Assembly (NCBI RefSeq): GCF_000412675.1
Contig: NC_021505.1
Span: 4,334,501-4,398,500, forward strand
DNA: 64,000 nucleotides
Origin: Pseudomonas putida NBRC 14164
GTDB lineage: Bacteria > Pseudomonadota > Gammaproteobacteria > Pseudomonadales > Pseudomonadaceae
Direction of reading: 5' to 3'
The notes beneath the pieces are model-generated. The model saw only the letters and a list, made by a program, of their open reading frames with translations, was not told where the DNA came from and searched no databases. The position numbers were made by a program, and so were the translations under genes. The first letter of the stretch is position 1; each line of letters begins with the position of its first letter. Shown here piece by piece: positions 18,344-27,020 of this stretch.

Positions 18344-19174
18344 TTACTGGAGCACGGCCAACTGGTAGGCCGTGTACTTGCGAATATTGATCACACCGGT
18401 GTCGAAGATCAGGTACTGACCTTTGATACCCAGCAGCGTGCCTTCGGCCACCGGGTCCTTGTCGAGGTTGAAGCTGACGATCTTTTTCGGGTAGGCCTCG
18501 ACCGGGTACTTCATCTGCACCACTTCGGCGTCGGGCAGCGGCTGGATCGCCTGCAGGCCAAAGCGCCCGTGCAACTCACGCAGGCCATCGGCGCAGGCGT
18601 CGAAGATCTGATCACGGATAGCCGGCAAGTCGAGCACCTCGGCATCGCCTTTGAGCAGCGCGCGCCAGTTGGTGCGGTCCGGCACCTGGCTGCGCAGCAC
18701 GTCTTCGACCAGGCCTGACTGCTGACGGGTAGCCACACGCATGATCGGCAGGGCCTGGCTGGCGCCTTGGTCGAGCCAGCGGGTGGGCAGCTGAGTGGCG
18801 CGGGTGATGCCGACCTTGATCCCTGACGAATTGGCCAGGTAGACCACGTGGTCGGTCATGCAGAATTGTTCGCCCCACGACGGCTCGCGGCAGGTGCCAG
18901 CGTCGTAGTGGCATTTTTCCGGGGCCATGATGCACACATCGCACTGGGCCAGCTTGGTCATGCACGGGTAGCAGTACCCCTGGCTGAAGCTGGTCTTGGT
19001 GCGTTTGCCGCAGTGGTTGCAGTGAATGGCGCCGAGGTATTCCAGGCGCAGGCACTGGCCGATCAGCGGGTTGACCGGCACCTGCGTGTCATCCAGGCGG
19101 AAGCTGTATTGCACCACGGGTGCCTGCAGGCTTACCGCCATTTTGCTCAACGAGCCACGAGCGAGTTCGATCAA
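18344..19174 (-). CDS. DUF2797 zinc-ribbon-like protein
   Basis: 276 residues if translation begins at TTG 19174, which overlaps the yeaC stop (TTGA). I prefer this to the ATG at 19141 because family members begin with a short G-x-L-x-K-M segment, here RGSLSKM, that the ATG start would cut away. Cys-rich motifs (HCNHCGKRTKTSF, CYPC, CDVCIM, CHYDAGTCREP) look like metal sites. A further stretch HVVYLANSSGIKVGITR resembles the GIY-YIG nuclease-like fold. Function unknown. Confidence 0.85.
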   Translation of the reverse strand: MIELARGSLSKMAVSLQAPVVQYSFRLDDTQVPVNPLIGQCLRLEYLGAIHCNHCGKRTKTSFSQGYCYPCMTKLAQCDVCIMAPEKCHYDAGTCREPSWGEQFCMTDHVVYLANSSGIKVGITRATQLPTRWLDQGASQALPIMRVATRQQSGLVEDVLRSQVPDRTNWRALLKGDAEVLDLPAIRDQIFDACADGLRELHGRFGLQAIQPLPDAEVVQMKYPVEAYPKKIVSFNLDKDPVAEGTLLGIKGQYLIFDTGVINIRKYTAYQLAVLQ

Positions 19175-19431
19175 TGTACCGAGTCCGATTTGAACAGAAT
19201 GTTGGCGATCGGCGCAGACTTCGATGCGCATTCCTGCGGGCCCATGTAGCCGGTGCGCTGGTCTTCGGGCAGGTTCTGGATCTCCCAGGCGATCACGGCT
19301 TGCAGCGACAGCTCTTTTTGCTCGGCGGTGAGCTTGCGGCCGTCGGACCATTTGCCGATTTCCACGGCCAGTTTCAGGCTCTCGTAGATTTCCGGTGTGA
19401 TGTTTTCAATCATTTGCGCGAAAGTGGACAT
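19171..19431 (-). CDS. yeaC: YeaC-family protein (DUF1315)
   Basis: 86 residues from ATG 19431, with CAGGAG five bases upstream. The sequence MSTFAQMIENITPEIYESLK and the later GKWSDGRKLTAEQ and QRTGYM match the YeaC/DUF1315 family, small cytoplasmic proteins of unknown function. The start lies 13 bases beyond the rhomboid gene's natural stop; the stop overlaps the DUF2797 TTG start. Confidence 0.88.
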   Translation of the reverse strand: MSTFAQMIENITPEIYESLKLAVEIGKWSDGRKLTAEQKELSLQAVIAWEIQNLPEDQRTGYMGPQECASKSAPIANILFKSDSVH

Positions 19432-19444
19432 AGTGTCTCCTGAT

Positions 19445-20332
19445 TCAAGCCGACAGTTTACGCCGGGCCAGCGCCCCACCCAAGAGCCCGGTCAGGCATC
19501 CGATGAGCAACCCGCCAACATGGGCGGCGTTGGCGATCTGGCCGAGGCCCAGCGTGCCGACCACACCGGTCAGGCATACCACCAGCCAGATCAGCATCAT
19601 CACCAGCACGCCCTTTGGCAGGTTGAAGTAACGATTGGGCGCCAGCCACTGATACAGCCAGATATGCCCGAGCAAGCCCTACAGCACGCCAGACAGGCCG
19701 CCGAACAGGCTCGGCCCGCTGGTGTAGTGCTGGGCCAGGTTGGACACCAGGCTGAACAGCAGGGTCAGGCCCAGCAGCATCCAGGGGCCCTGGCGCAGTT
19801 CGATTCGCTTGCCCAGCTCCCAGTACCACAGGCTGTTCATGGCCAGGTGCAGCACACCGAAGTGCAGCAGCATGGGCGATACCAGGCGCCACCACTGGCC
19901 TTCGTCCAGAACTTGCGCCAGCGAGCTGAAATACAGGTAGTCGCCCTGGACGCGGAAGTCGAGGAAGGTGAACCAGCTGATGGTGGTGAAGTTGTCGCCC
20001 AGGCTGGTGAGGCCGGCGACGATGAAACACAACAGCAGGGTCAGGGTGGTGACCTTGCAGGCTTTGGCCTGTTCTACCAGGGAGGGCTGTGTGGGGCTAT
20101 TCGCGGGCATGCTCGCTTGCCCCGGTTCCTCTGCCACCTGGATGTCGGCATTGCCGTCGGGGTAGCGTTGGTAGAGTTGCAGCACGTCTTCAACCAGGGT
20201 GTCAGGAGCCCAGAGCACCTGGGCATCGCCGTCCTCGCTCACCCGGTGCGGCACCTGCAGGCGCTGCAGCAGGTGGATGAAGCCGCTGAGGTCGACCGAC
20301 AGCGGCAGGCGCATCACTTCGATAATGTTCAT
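19445..20332 (-). pseudogene. Rhomboid-family intramembrane serine protease (GlpG-like), interrupted by an in-frame TAG
   Basis: One continuous frame of 296 codons is split by a single TAG at 19681-19679 (codon 218). Before it: a cytoplasmic N-terminal domain (start overlaps the phosphatase stop), helices, and the catalytic GGLSGVL with Ser214. After it, in the same frame: GLLGHIWLYQW, further helices, and ANAAHVGG with the catalytic His271. In E. coli GlpG the motif reads GGLSGVVYALMG, so the TAG sits where Tyr205, which packs on the active site, belongs: a TAC or TAT to TAG change. The truncated product would have the serine but not the histidine. Either a true nonsense mutation, readthrough, or a sequencing error. 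Confidence 0.85.
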
Positions 20333-21300
20333 TGGTTGGCCTGTGGGCGGTCGACGTCGACCCAGACGAACTTGTGCGGGTCGATGCGGGTTTCATCATC
20401 CAGCCGGTAGGCGGCCAGCTTGCCGTAGAGCACGGCGCTGTAGTCCAGGCAGGCCAGGTTGGCGCGGATCGGCGCTGGCCGGCCGCTGCGCCAGTAGTGG
20501 CCAACGAACAGCAAGGGCTCGTCTTCGGCATAACGCAGCAAGGCGTTCTTCTGGCTGTGGCTGAGCGGGGTACTGGCCACTTCTTCGGGCAGGGCATCGG
20601 GCTGGAACACGATGTCGCCGTAGGTTTGCGGGTCTTCTTCCCAGAACTTGGTGCGGAAGAAGGCACGGGTCAGGCCGTCGCCGCCGGTCAGGGTCAGGCC
20701 GTCCGGCAGGCGCATGTCGGTGCCGCGCAGCAGGCGGTTGCACACCGTGTCGGCGAAACTGCCACTCACCGCCGAGGCCTGGATGAAGTGTTCATCAATG
20801 CGCCCGTCAGGGTATTGCTGGCGCAGCGGCTCGATCAACCGCGCGTCCCAGCAGGCGTGCACCAGGCGGAAGCGCCCGGCGTCGATGAACAGCGGCAGCT
20901 GGTAGAACCAGTTGACGAAGTCGTGCCAGTCGCCGGGGTGGTGGGCGAACTGGGTGAGGGTTTCGTCGATCAGCCGGGCGTGGCGTGGCGTGTGCTCGCG
21001 CACATAGGCCTTGCCGCTGCCGGGCAGCGCCGGGGTGACCCAGCCCAGGGCGTTGTATTCGTGGTTGCCCATGATGCAGAACGCCTGGCCGGCCTCGACC
21101 ATGTCATGGACGATGTGCAGCGCCTCGCGAATGCGTGGCCCGCGGTCGACGATATCGCCCAGGAACAGCGCCAGGCGCCTTGGGTGGCGCCACACGCCGG
21201 CCACACGCTTGTAACCGAGGGCGTCGAGCAGGCGTTCAAGGGTCAGAGCACAGCCGTGCACGTCACCAATGATGTCGAAACTTCGCGCCGGATCGAGCAT
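20329..21300 (-). CDS. Metallophosphoesterase (PPP-type phosphatase-like)
   Basis: 323 residues from ATG 21300, sharing one base with the nadK stop (TGATG). The calcineurin-like motifs are complete: FDIIGDVHGCALTLE (residues about 8-22), LFLGDIVDRGPRI and IMGNHEYNALGW, with later histidines for the second metal shell. The family includes bacterial Ser/Thr protein phosphatases and diadenosine tetraphosphatases; sequence alone does not separate them. Its stop overlaps the rhomboid start by 4 bases. Confidence 0.85.
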   Translation of the reverse strand: MLDPARSFDIIGDVHGCALTLERLLDALGYKRVAGVWRHPRRLALFLGDIVDRGPRIREALHIVHDMVEAGQAFCIMGNHEYNALGWVTPALPGSGKAYVREHTPRHARLIDETLTQFAHHPGDWHDFVNWFYQLPLFIDAGRFRLVHACWDARLIEPLRQQYPDGRIDEHFIQASAVSGSFADTVCNRLLRGTDMRLPDGLTLTGGDGLTRAFFRTKFWEEDPQTYGDIVFQPDALPEEVASTPLSHSQKNALLRYAEDEPLLFVGHYWRSGRPAPIRANLACLDYSAVLYGKLAAYRLDDETRIDPHKFVWVDVDRPQANQ

Positions 21301-22190
21301 CAGTCGTCCCTGCTCCCCAGACGGCTGCCCCAACCCAGTTTGGTGCGGCAGACCTCGTAGTAATTGTGGTCCAGCGGGTGGATAAGGCGCAGCTTCTGCG
21401 GTTTCTTGCTCACCGTGATGGTGTCGCCGGGGGCGCAGGTAAAGTGGTTCTGGCCGTCACAGGACACCTGCGGGTAGATCTGCAGGTCCTTGGACACCAC
21501 GATCTTCAGCTCGCTGTTGCCGTCGACCACGATCGGCCGGCCCGACAGGGTGTGCGGGTACATTGGCACGATGACGATGGCGTCGAGCTTGGGGTGCATG
21601 ATCGGGCCACCGGCCGACAGCGCGTAGGCGGTGGAACCGGTGGGGGTGGCGACGATCAGCCCGTCGGCCTTCTGGCTGCAGACGAACTGGCCATCGATGT
21701 AGATTTCGAACTCGATCATGCGCGTGGACTTGCCCGGGTGCAGCACCACGTCGTTCAGCGCATCACCCTGGCCGATCGCTTCGTGGTGGCGACGCACCTC
21801 GGCCTGCAGCAGGAAGCGGTTTTCGACCAGGTAGTGGCCGTCGAGCACTTCGGCAACTTTCTCTTCCAGCTCGTCAGGGCGGATGTCGGTGAGGAAGCCC
21901 AAATTGCCACGGTTGATGCCCAGCACCGGAATGTTGTGCCGGGCCAGTGCACGGGCGGCGCCCAGCAGGCTGCCGTCACCGCCGACCACGATGACCAGGT
22001 CACAGACCTCGCCCAGCAGCTTGCGGGTGGAGGTTTGCAGGCCATGGCCGGGCAGTACTTCGGCAATGGTGTCTTCGAGAATCACATGCAAGTGGCGCTC
22101 GAGGAGGAATTTTTTCAGTCGGCGAATGGTGTCGAGCACCTGCGAGCTGCCAAGGCGACCGATGATACCGATATTGCGAAATTGCTCCAT
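21300..22190 (-). CDS. nadK: NAD kinase
   Basis: 296 residues from ATG 22190 with AGGAG upstream (MEQFRNIGIIGRLG). It phosphorylates NAD to NADP using ATP. The signature VVGGDGSLLGAAR and the following NRGNLGFLTDI are intact, as is the C-terminal Gly-rich substrate region (TPTGSTAYALSAGGPI). First gene of the minus-strand operon that runs to pepN; divergent from the DUF1853 gene with an 88-base gap. Confidence 0.97.
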   Translation of the reverse strand: MEQFRNIGIIGRLGSSQVLDTIRRLKKFLLERHLHVILEDTIAEVLPGHGLQTSTRKLLGEVCDLVIVVGGDGSLLGAARALARHNIPVLGINRGNLGFLTDIRPDELEEKVAEVLDGHYLVENRFLLQAEVRRHHEAIGQGDALNDVVLHPGKSTRMIEFEIYIDGQFVCSQKADGLIVATPTGSTAYALSAGGPIMHPKLDAIVIVPMYPHTLSGRPIVVDGNSELKIVVSKDLQIYPQVSCDGQNHFTCAPGDTITVSKKPQKLRLIHPLDHNYYEVCRTKLGWGSRLGSRDD

Positions 22191-22278
22191 GGGGCTCCTG
22201 CGGGGCTCTGCGACGGGTGACGATGGACCGATTATGGGCGAAACCACCGGGCAGCGGCAAACCGGCTATGCTCGCTGG

Positions 22279-23229
22279 ATGATGCCATTCGCCCTGCTCA
22301 ACGACCTGCCCCGGCAGCTACGCCGCCCCGCCGTGCGCGACCTGGCCTGGGCCCTGCTGTCGCCGCCCCTGCTCAGCGCCCCGCCCTGCCCCCAGCGCCA
22401 CCCGCTGACGGGCAGCCTCTGGGCGGAGCAGCCGCAGCGCCTGGAGGGCTGGTTGCGGGCGCTGGATGCCGACGATCGCCCGTTGCGCGAGTGGCTGGCA
22501 AAGCTCGGCAGCCGGCGGCTGGGGCTTTACTACGAACGGCTGTGGCAATTTGCCCTGGGCCAGGCACCCGGCATCGAGCTGCTGGCGGCCAACCTGGCAA
22601 TCCGTGACGGTGGCCACACCCTGGGCGAACTGGACGTAGTGCTGCGCGACCGCGACGGTGTGCACCACCTTGAGCTGGCGATCAAGTTGTACCTGGGGCC
22701 GCAAGACGCCGGGTACGACCCGCATGCCTGGCTGGGGCCTGGGTGCCATGACCGGCTGGGGAGCAAACTTGCGCACCTGACGGGCCACCAGTTGCCCATG
22801 TCAAACGGCGCGCACAGCCGCGAGCTGTTGGCGCGGTTGGGGGTTGAGCAGGTGCAGGCACACGTGTGGCTGGGTGGCTACCTGTTCTATCCGTGGCCTG
22901 GGCATGCCGAACCACCTGCGGGCGCAAACCCGCAGCACTTGCGCGGGCGGTGGGTGCGCCGGCGGGACTGGGTCATGGCAGAGGGGGAGCATTGGCAGCC
23001 CTTGCAGCGGCATGCCTGGCTGGCACCTGCGCGGGTCGAGCGAGGCGAAGGCTGGACGGTGGAGCAGTTTGCGGCCTGGTTGCATGTGCTGGAGCGGCAG
23101 GCGCCGGCGCAGTTGCTGGTGAGGTTGGAGCCTGATGCCGAGGGTGCCTGGCAGGAGGTGGAGCGGGTGTTTCTGGTGGCTGACAGTTGGCCATTTTCAG
23201 CGCAGGCAACACATTTTTCACAGACCTAG
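22279..23229 (+). CDS. DUF1853 family protein
   Basis: 316 residues from the first of two ATGs at 22279; an in-frame ATG at 22234 would add 15 residues and cannot be excluded, as neither has a strong SD. Motifs LGLYYERLWQFAL, LGELDVVLRDRDG and HLELAIKLYLG resemble the PD-(D/E)xK nuclease fold core (D-x(n)-E-x-K), which DUF1853 is thought to share; HPQ/LRGRWVRRRDW follows near residue 230. Function unknown. Divergent from nadK. Confidence 0.8.
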   Translation: MMPFALLNDLPRQLRRPAVRDLAWALLSPPLLSAPPCPQRHPLTGSLWAEQPQRLEGWLRALDADDRPLREWLAKLGSRRLGLYYERLWQFALGQAPGIELLAANLAIRDGGHTLGELDVVLRDRDGVHHLELAIKLYLGPQDAGYDPHAWLGPGCHDRLGSKLAHLTGHQLPMSNGAHSRELLARLGVEQVQAHVWLGGYLFYPWPGHAEPPAGANPQHLRGRWVRRRDWVMAEGEHWQPLQRHAWLAPARVERGEGWTVEQFAAWLHVLERQAPAQLLVRLEPDAEGAWQEVERVFLVADSWPFSAQATHFSQT

Positions 23230-23314
23230 CGCAAAGATTTGTTTCTGGTAACCACTACAGTGGTACCTGAGCGCCAGCAAGAGCGCCATTTTGAACTGAT
23301 GACGAGGACCGATC

Positions 23315-23860
23315 ATGGTTTCATCCACCCCCACGACCCATTACGCGCGCCTGTCCATCGCCCTGCATTGGCTGATGCTGGTGCTGCTGGCCGCGGTCTA
23401 TGCACTCATCGAATTGCGCGGCCTGTTCCCCAAGGACAGTGCCGAACGCAACCTGATGAAGGACCTGCACTTCATGCTCGGGCTCAGCGTGTTCGTGCTG
23501 GTCTGGCTGCGCCTGGCCATGCGCCTGAGCCGCCCTACCCCGCCCATCGTGCCCAAGCCGCCGGCCTGGCAGACCGGCCTTGCGCACCTGATGCACCTGG
23601 CGCTGTACCTGCTGATGATCGGCATGCCGCTCGCCGGCTGGCTGATCCTCAGCGCCGCCGACAAACCGGTGCCGTTCTTCGGCCTGGAGCTGCCGCACCT
23701 GATCGGTCCGGACCCGGACCAGGCCAAGTTCATCAAAGGCTGGCATGAACGCGTGGGCAGCTGGGGCTACTGGCTGATCGGCCTGCACGCGGTGGCCGGG
23801 CTGTACCACCACTATGTGCAGCGTGACAACACGCTGCTGCGCATGCTGCCCTACAAGTAA
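23315..23860 (+). CDS. Cytochrome b561
   Basis: 181 residues, with GAGG eight bases before ATG 23315. Four membrane helices carry the histidines expected to bind two haem b groups: IALHWLML, LHFMLGLSV, LMHLALYLLMIGMPLAGW and GLHAVAGLYHHYV. The family passes electrons across the inner membrane, often to or from ubiquinone, superoxide or periplasmic reductases. Its 3' end overlaps the converging downstream gene by 10 bases. Confidence 0.93.
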   Translation: MVSSTPTTHYARLSIALHWLMLVLLAAVYALIELRGLFPKDSAERNLMKDLHFMLGLSVFVLVWLRLAMRLSRPTPPIVPKPPAWQTGLAHLMHLALYLLMIGMPLAGWLILSAADKPVPFFGLELPHLIGPDPDQAKFIKGWHERVGSWGYWLIGLHAVAGLYHHYVQRDNTLLRMLPYK

Positions 23861-24741
23861 CCTCGCCGGCCCTGCAGGCCACCGGTATGCACGACGATCA
23901 GGCGGGCGCCGGGCGCGAACAGCCCGGCCTCGACCTTATCACGCAATGCCAGCAGGGCCTTGCCGGTGTAAAGGGCTTCAAGCGGTACACCGCTGTGCAG
24001 CTCGCACTCGGCGACGAAGGCCAGCAGCTCATCGTCGAATTTGCCGAAACCGCCACGGCAAGCGTCGTGGAGCTGGTAGCCGTGCGCACCGGCCAATGCT
24101 ACCACCGCGTCCGGCACACCATGATCCCTGGGCACAGCCAGCGCGCCATGGACGGCATGTGCACCCGCCTCGGCCAGTACCAGGCCGGCCAAGGTAGTAC
24201 CGGTTCCGGCAGCCAGCCACCAGGCATCGTAGCCCGGCCAGCCCAGTGCCGTGATCTGCGCGCGTGCCTGTTCCATGATCAGGGCACAGCCCTGCGCACC
24301 GGCCGGCCCGCCGCCGCCTTCAGGAATGCAATGCCAGCCTGGGTAGCGTGCCTGCCAGGGCCCCCAGAATCCGGGTTCGTTGCGCGCGCGGTAGCCGCCG
24401 TAGCCCAGCCAGTGCAGCTTCATGCCCAGCGCCTGAAGGTCACGCACCGTAGGTGTTTCCTGAGCGTGACCCCGCAGCAGGCCGGCGGTGGCGAAGCCGA
24501 AGCGCTTGCCGGCGGCGGCCAGGGCGTGCAGGTGGTTGGAGTGGTTGCCGCCGAGGCTGATCAGGCCCGGGGCTTTACTGACGCTGGCTTGCTGCAGGTG
24601 ATTGCGAAGCTTGAACCACTTGTTGCCGCTGACCAGCGGGTCTATCAGGTCCAGCCGCAGGATGGCGGCCTCGACATTGGCAGTCGCCAGCCAAGGCAGG
24701 CTCAGGGGTTGCAGGGGCGCTTGAGGGAAGTCGAAAAGCAT
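23851..24741 (-). CDS. PLP-dependent D-cysteine desulfhydrase / ACC deaminase family enzyme
   Basis: 296 residues. The PLP lysine is in SGNKWFKLRN (about residues 38-47), followed by LGGNHSNHLHALAAAGKRFG, the family's phosphate/nucleophile loop, and a later AAGTGTTLAGLVL. The family splits D-cysteine to pyruvate, H2S and ammonia, or deaminates 1-aminocyclopropane-1-carboxylate. The divergent spacing and short length favour a desulfhydrase-like enzyme over a classical plant-associated AcdS, but substrate cannot be set from sequence. Its stop lies inside the 3' end of the cytochrome gene. Confidence 0.85.
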   Translation of the reverse strand: MLFDFPQAPLQPLSLPWLATANVEAAILRLDLIDPLVSGNKWFKLRNHLQQASVSKAPGLISLGGNHSNHLHALAAAGKRFGFATAGLLRGHAQETPTVRDLQALGMKLHWLGYGGYRARNEPGFWGPWQARYPGWHCIPEGGGGPAGAQGCALIMEQARAQITALGWPGYDAWWLAAGTGTTLAGLVLAEAGAHAVHGALAVPRDHGVPDAVVALAGAHGYQLHDACRGGFGKFDDELLAFVAECELHSGVPLEALYTGKALLALRDKVEAGLFAPGARLIVVHTGGLQGRRGYL

Positions 24742-24792
24742 CGTGCGAGTTTACCAGCGAAATCCTGGGGCTGCTTTGCAGCCCCAGCAATC

Positions 24793-26829
24793 TCAGAGTT
24801 CCGCCGCCAACCTTGAACCTTGGTTGATCGCCCGTTTGGCATCCAGCTCGGCCGCCACATCGGCCCCGCCAATCAGGTGCACCGACTGCCCCTCCGCCAC
24901 CAGGCCGTCCTGCAGCTCACGCAGCGGGTCCTGCCCGGCGCAGATCACAACGTTGTCCACCGGCAGCACCTGCGGCTCGCCGTCCGCCACGCGAATGTGC
25001 AAACCGGCATCGTCGATACCCAGGTACTCGACGCTGTTCAGCATCTGCACCCGCTTGTTCTTCAACCCGGTGCGGTGAATCCAGCCGGTCGTCTTGCCCA
25101 GGCCATCACCCACCTTGGACTTCTTGCGCTGCAACAGGTAGACCTGGCGCGCCGGGGCATGCGGCTCGGCCTTGACCCCGGCCACGCCACCCCGCGCCTC
25201 CAGATGGGTATCGATGCCCCACTCCTTCCAGAACGCCTCACGGTCCTGGCTGGTGGCCACGCCCTCGTGCACCAGGTACTCGGACACATCGAAACCGATG
25301 CCACCCGCACCAATCACCGCAACCGCCTTGCCCACCGGCTTGCGTTCAAGCAGCACGTCCAGGTAGCTGAGCACCTTGGCATGCTCGACACCTGGGATGG
25401 CCGGGGTACGCGGTGCGATGCCAGTGGCCAGGATGATTTCGTCGTAGCCGCCGCTCACCAACGCCTGTACGTCGACACGGGTATTCAGGCGCAGGTCCAC
25501 GCCCGTGTTTTTCACTTTGTTGCGGAAATAGCGCAGGGTTTCGAAGAACTCCTCCTTGCCCGGCACCCGCTTGGCCACGTTGAACTGGCCGCCGATTTCG
25601 CTGGCGGCGTCAAACAGCGTCACCGCATGGCCACGCTCGGCTGCCACGGTGGCCGCAGCCAAACCGGCGGGGCCGGCGCCAACCACGGCAATGCGCTTCA
25701 CTGCCCGTACTGGCAGGTAGTTGAGCTCGGTTTCGTGGCACGCACGCGGGTTGACCAGGCAGCTGGTCAGCTTGCCGCCAAAAGTATGGTCCAGGCAGGC
25801 CTGGTTGCAGCCGATGCAGGTATTGATCTCGTCGGCGCGGCCAGCCGCTGCCTTGTTGACGAAGTCCGGGTCGGCCAGGAACGGCCGTGCCATCGAGACC
25901 ATGTCGGCATCGCCTTCGGCCAATACGGCTTCAGCCACTTCTGGCGTATTGATACGGTTGGTGGTGATCAACGGAATGCTCACCACGCCACGCAGCTTGG
26001 CGGTGACCTTGCTGAATGCCGCACGCGGCACCTTGGTGGCAATGGTCGGGATACGCGCTTCGTGCCAGCCGATGCCGGTGTTGATCAAGGTCGCGCCGGC
26101 CTGCTCGATGGCCTTGGCCAGCAGCTCGATCTCGTCCCAGCTGCTGCCACCCTCGACCAAATCGAGCATCGACAGGCGGAAGATGATGATGAAATTCGGC
26201 CCTACCGCGCCGCGCACCCGGCTGACGATTTCCACCGCCAGGCGCATGCGGTTTTCGTAGCTGCCGCCCCAGCGGTCGGTGCGGTGGTTGGTATGGGCAG
26301 CCAGGAACTGATTGATGAAGTAGCCTTCCGAACCCATGATCTCGACGCCGTCGTAGCCGGCGCGCTGGGCCAGCGCCGCGCAATTGACGAAGTCGGCGAT
26401 CTGTTTCTGGATGCCCTCCTCGTCCAGCTCTTTGGGCTTGAACGGGTTGATCGGCGCCTGGATTGCGCTAGGTGCCACCTGCCGTGGGCTGTAGGCGTAG
26501 CGCCCGGCATGCAGGATTTGCAGGCACACCTTGCCACCGGCGGCGTGCACCGCTTCGGTGACGATCCGGTGCTTGTCGGCTTCTTCCTCGGTGCTGAGCT
26601 TGGCCGCGCCGGAATACACCCCGCCTTCATCGTTGGGCGCAATGCCGCCAGTGACCATCAGGCCGACGCCGCCGCGAGCGCGCTCGGCAAAGTACGCGGC
26701 CATGCGCTCGAAGCCGCCAGGGCGCTCTTCGAGGCCGGTGTGCATGGAGCCCATCAAGGTGCGGTTGCGCAAAGTGGTGAAGCCCAGGTCGAGCGGAGCG
26801 AGCAGGTGCGGGTAGCGGTCGGCGGCCAT
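24793..26829 (-). CDS. fadH: 2,4-dienoyl-CoA reductase (NADPH)
   Basis: 678 residues from ATG 26829 with AGGGG upstream. It reduces the 2,4-dienoyl-CoA intermediates of unsaturated fatty-acid beta-oxidation. Three parts are visible: an Old Yellow Enzyme TIM barrel binding FMN (residues 1-330), a 4Fe-4S cluster motif CIGCNQACLDHTFG with later cysteines (C at the LTSC and RAC positions), and FAD/NADPH Rossmann domains (VVGAGPAGLAAATVAAERG; AVIGAGGIGFDVSEYL). Length matches E. coli FadH. A putative promoter containing a PsrA-like box lies about 80 bases upstream. Confidence 0.95.
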   Translation of the reverse strand: MAADRYPHLLAPLDLGFTTLRNRTLMGSMHTGLEERPGGFERMAAYFAERARGGVGLMVTGGIAPNDEGGVYSGAAKLSTEEEADKHRIVTEAVHAAGGKVCLQILHAGRYAYSPRQVAPSAIQAPINPFKPKELDEEGIQKQIADFVNCAALAQRAGYDGVEIMGSEGYFINQFLAAHTNHRTDRWGGSYENRMRLAVEIVSRVRGAVGPNFIIIFRLSMLDLVEGGSSWDEIELLAKAIEQAGATLINTGIGWHEARIPTIATKVPRAAFSKVTAKLRGVVSIPLITTNRINTPEVAEAVLAEGDADMVSMARPFLADPDFVNKAAAGRADEINTCIGCNQACLDHTFGGKLTSCLVNPRACHETELNYLPVRAVKRIAVVGAGPAGLAAATVAAERGHAVTLFDAASEIGGQFNVAKRVPGKEEFFETLRYFRNKVKNTGVDLRLNTRVDVQALVSGGYDEIILATGIAPRTPAIPGVEHAKVLSYLDVLLERKPVGKAVAVIGAGGIGFDVSEYLVHEGVATSQDREAFWKEWGIDTHLEARGGVAGVKAEPHAPARQVYLLQRKKSKVGDGLGKTTGWIHRTGLKNKRVQMLNSVEYLGIDDAGLHIRVADGEPQVLPVDNVVICAGQDPLRELQDGLVAEGQSVHLIGGADVAAELDAKRAINQGSRLAAEL

Positions 26830-26906
26830 GGAAGGTCCCCTGGTGGCGTGATCACGGTATGCGGGCACCTCACTGGTCGGCGGGGCCCGTCGTTTGTCTG
26901 TCAGCG

Positions 26907-26935
26907 ACGTTAAACAGCCGTTTGAATTGGCTCAA
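26907..26935 (-). promoter_or_regulatory. Putative fadH promoter with PsrA-like operator
   Basis: On the minus strand TTGAGC (26935-26930), 17 bases, TAACGT (26912-26907) give a plausible sigma-70 promoter. Between them lies CAAACGGCTGTTT (26924-26912), close to the PsrA consensus of Pseudomonas, (G/C)AAAC-N2-4-GTTT(G/C). PsrA represses beta-oxidation genes and is released by long-chain acyl-CoA. Operator placement and the fadH function agree. Inference from motif and context. Confidence 0.5.
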
Positions 26936-27020
26936 TGATCGAAACTGACAAGTTACTGATCCTGGTGAACGCGACGCCCTATCATTTTTGCCAGTTGAAG
27001 GATTGGCCGGAGTTTTCATA

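Noticed and set aside
22916..22935. Hairpin CTGCGGG CGCAAA CCCGCAG inside the DUF1853 gene, reminiscent of a REP stem
   Set aside because: It lies within conserved coding sequence (AEPPAGANPQHLRGRW) and lacks the CCACAGG head; composition explains it.
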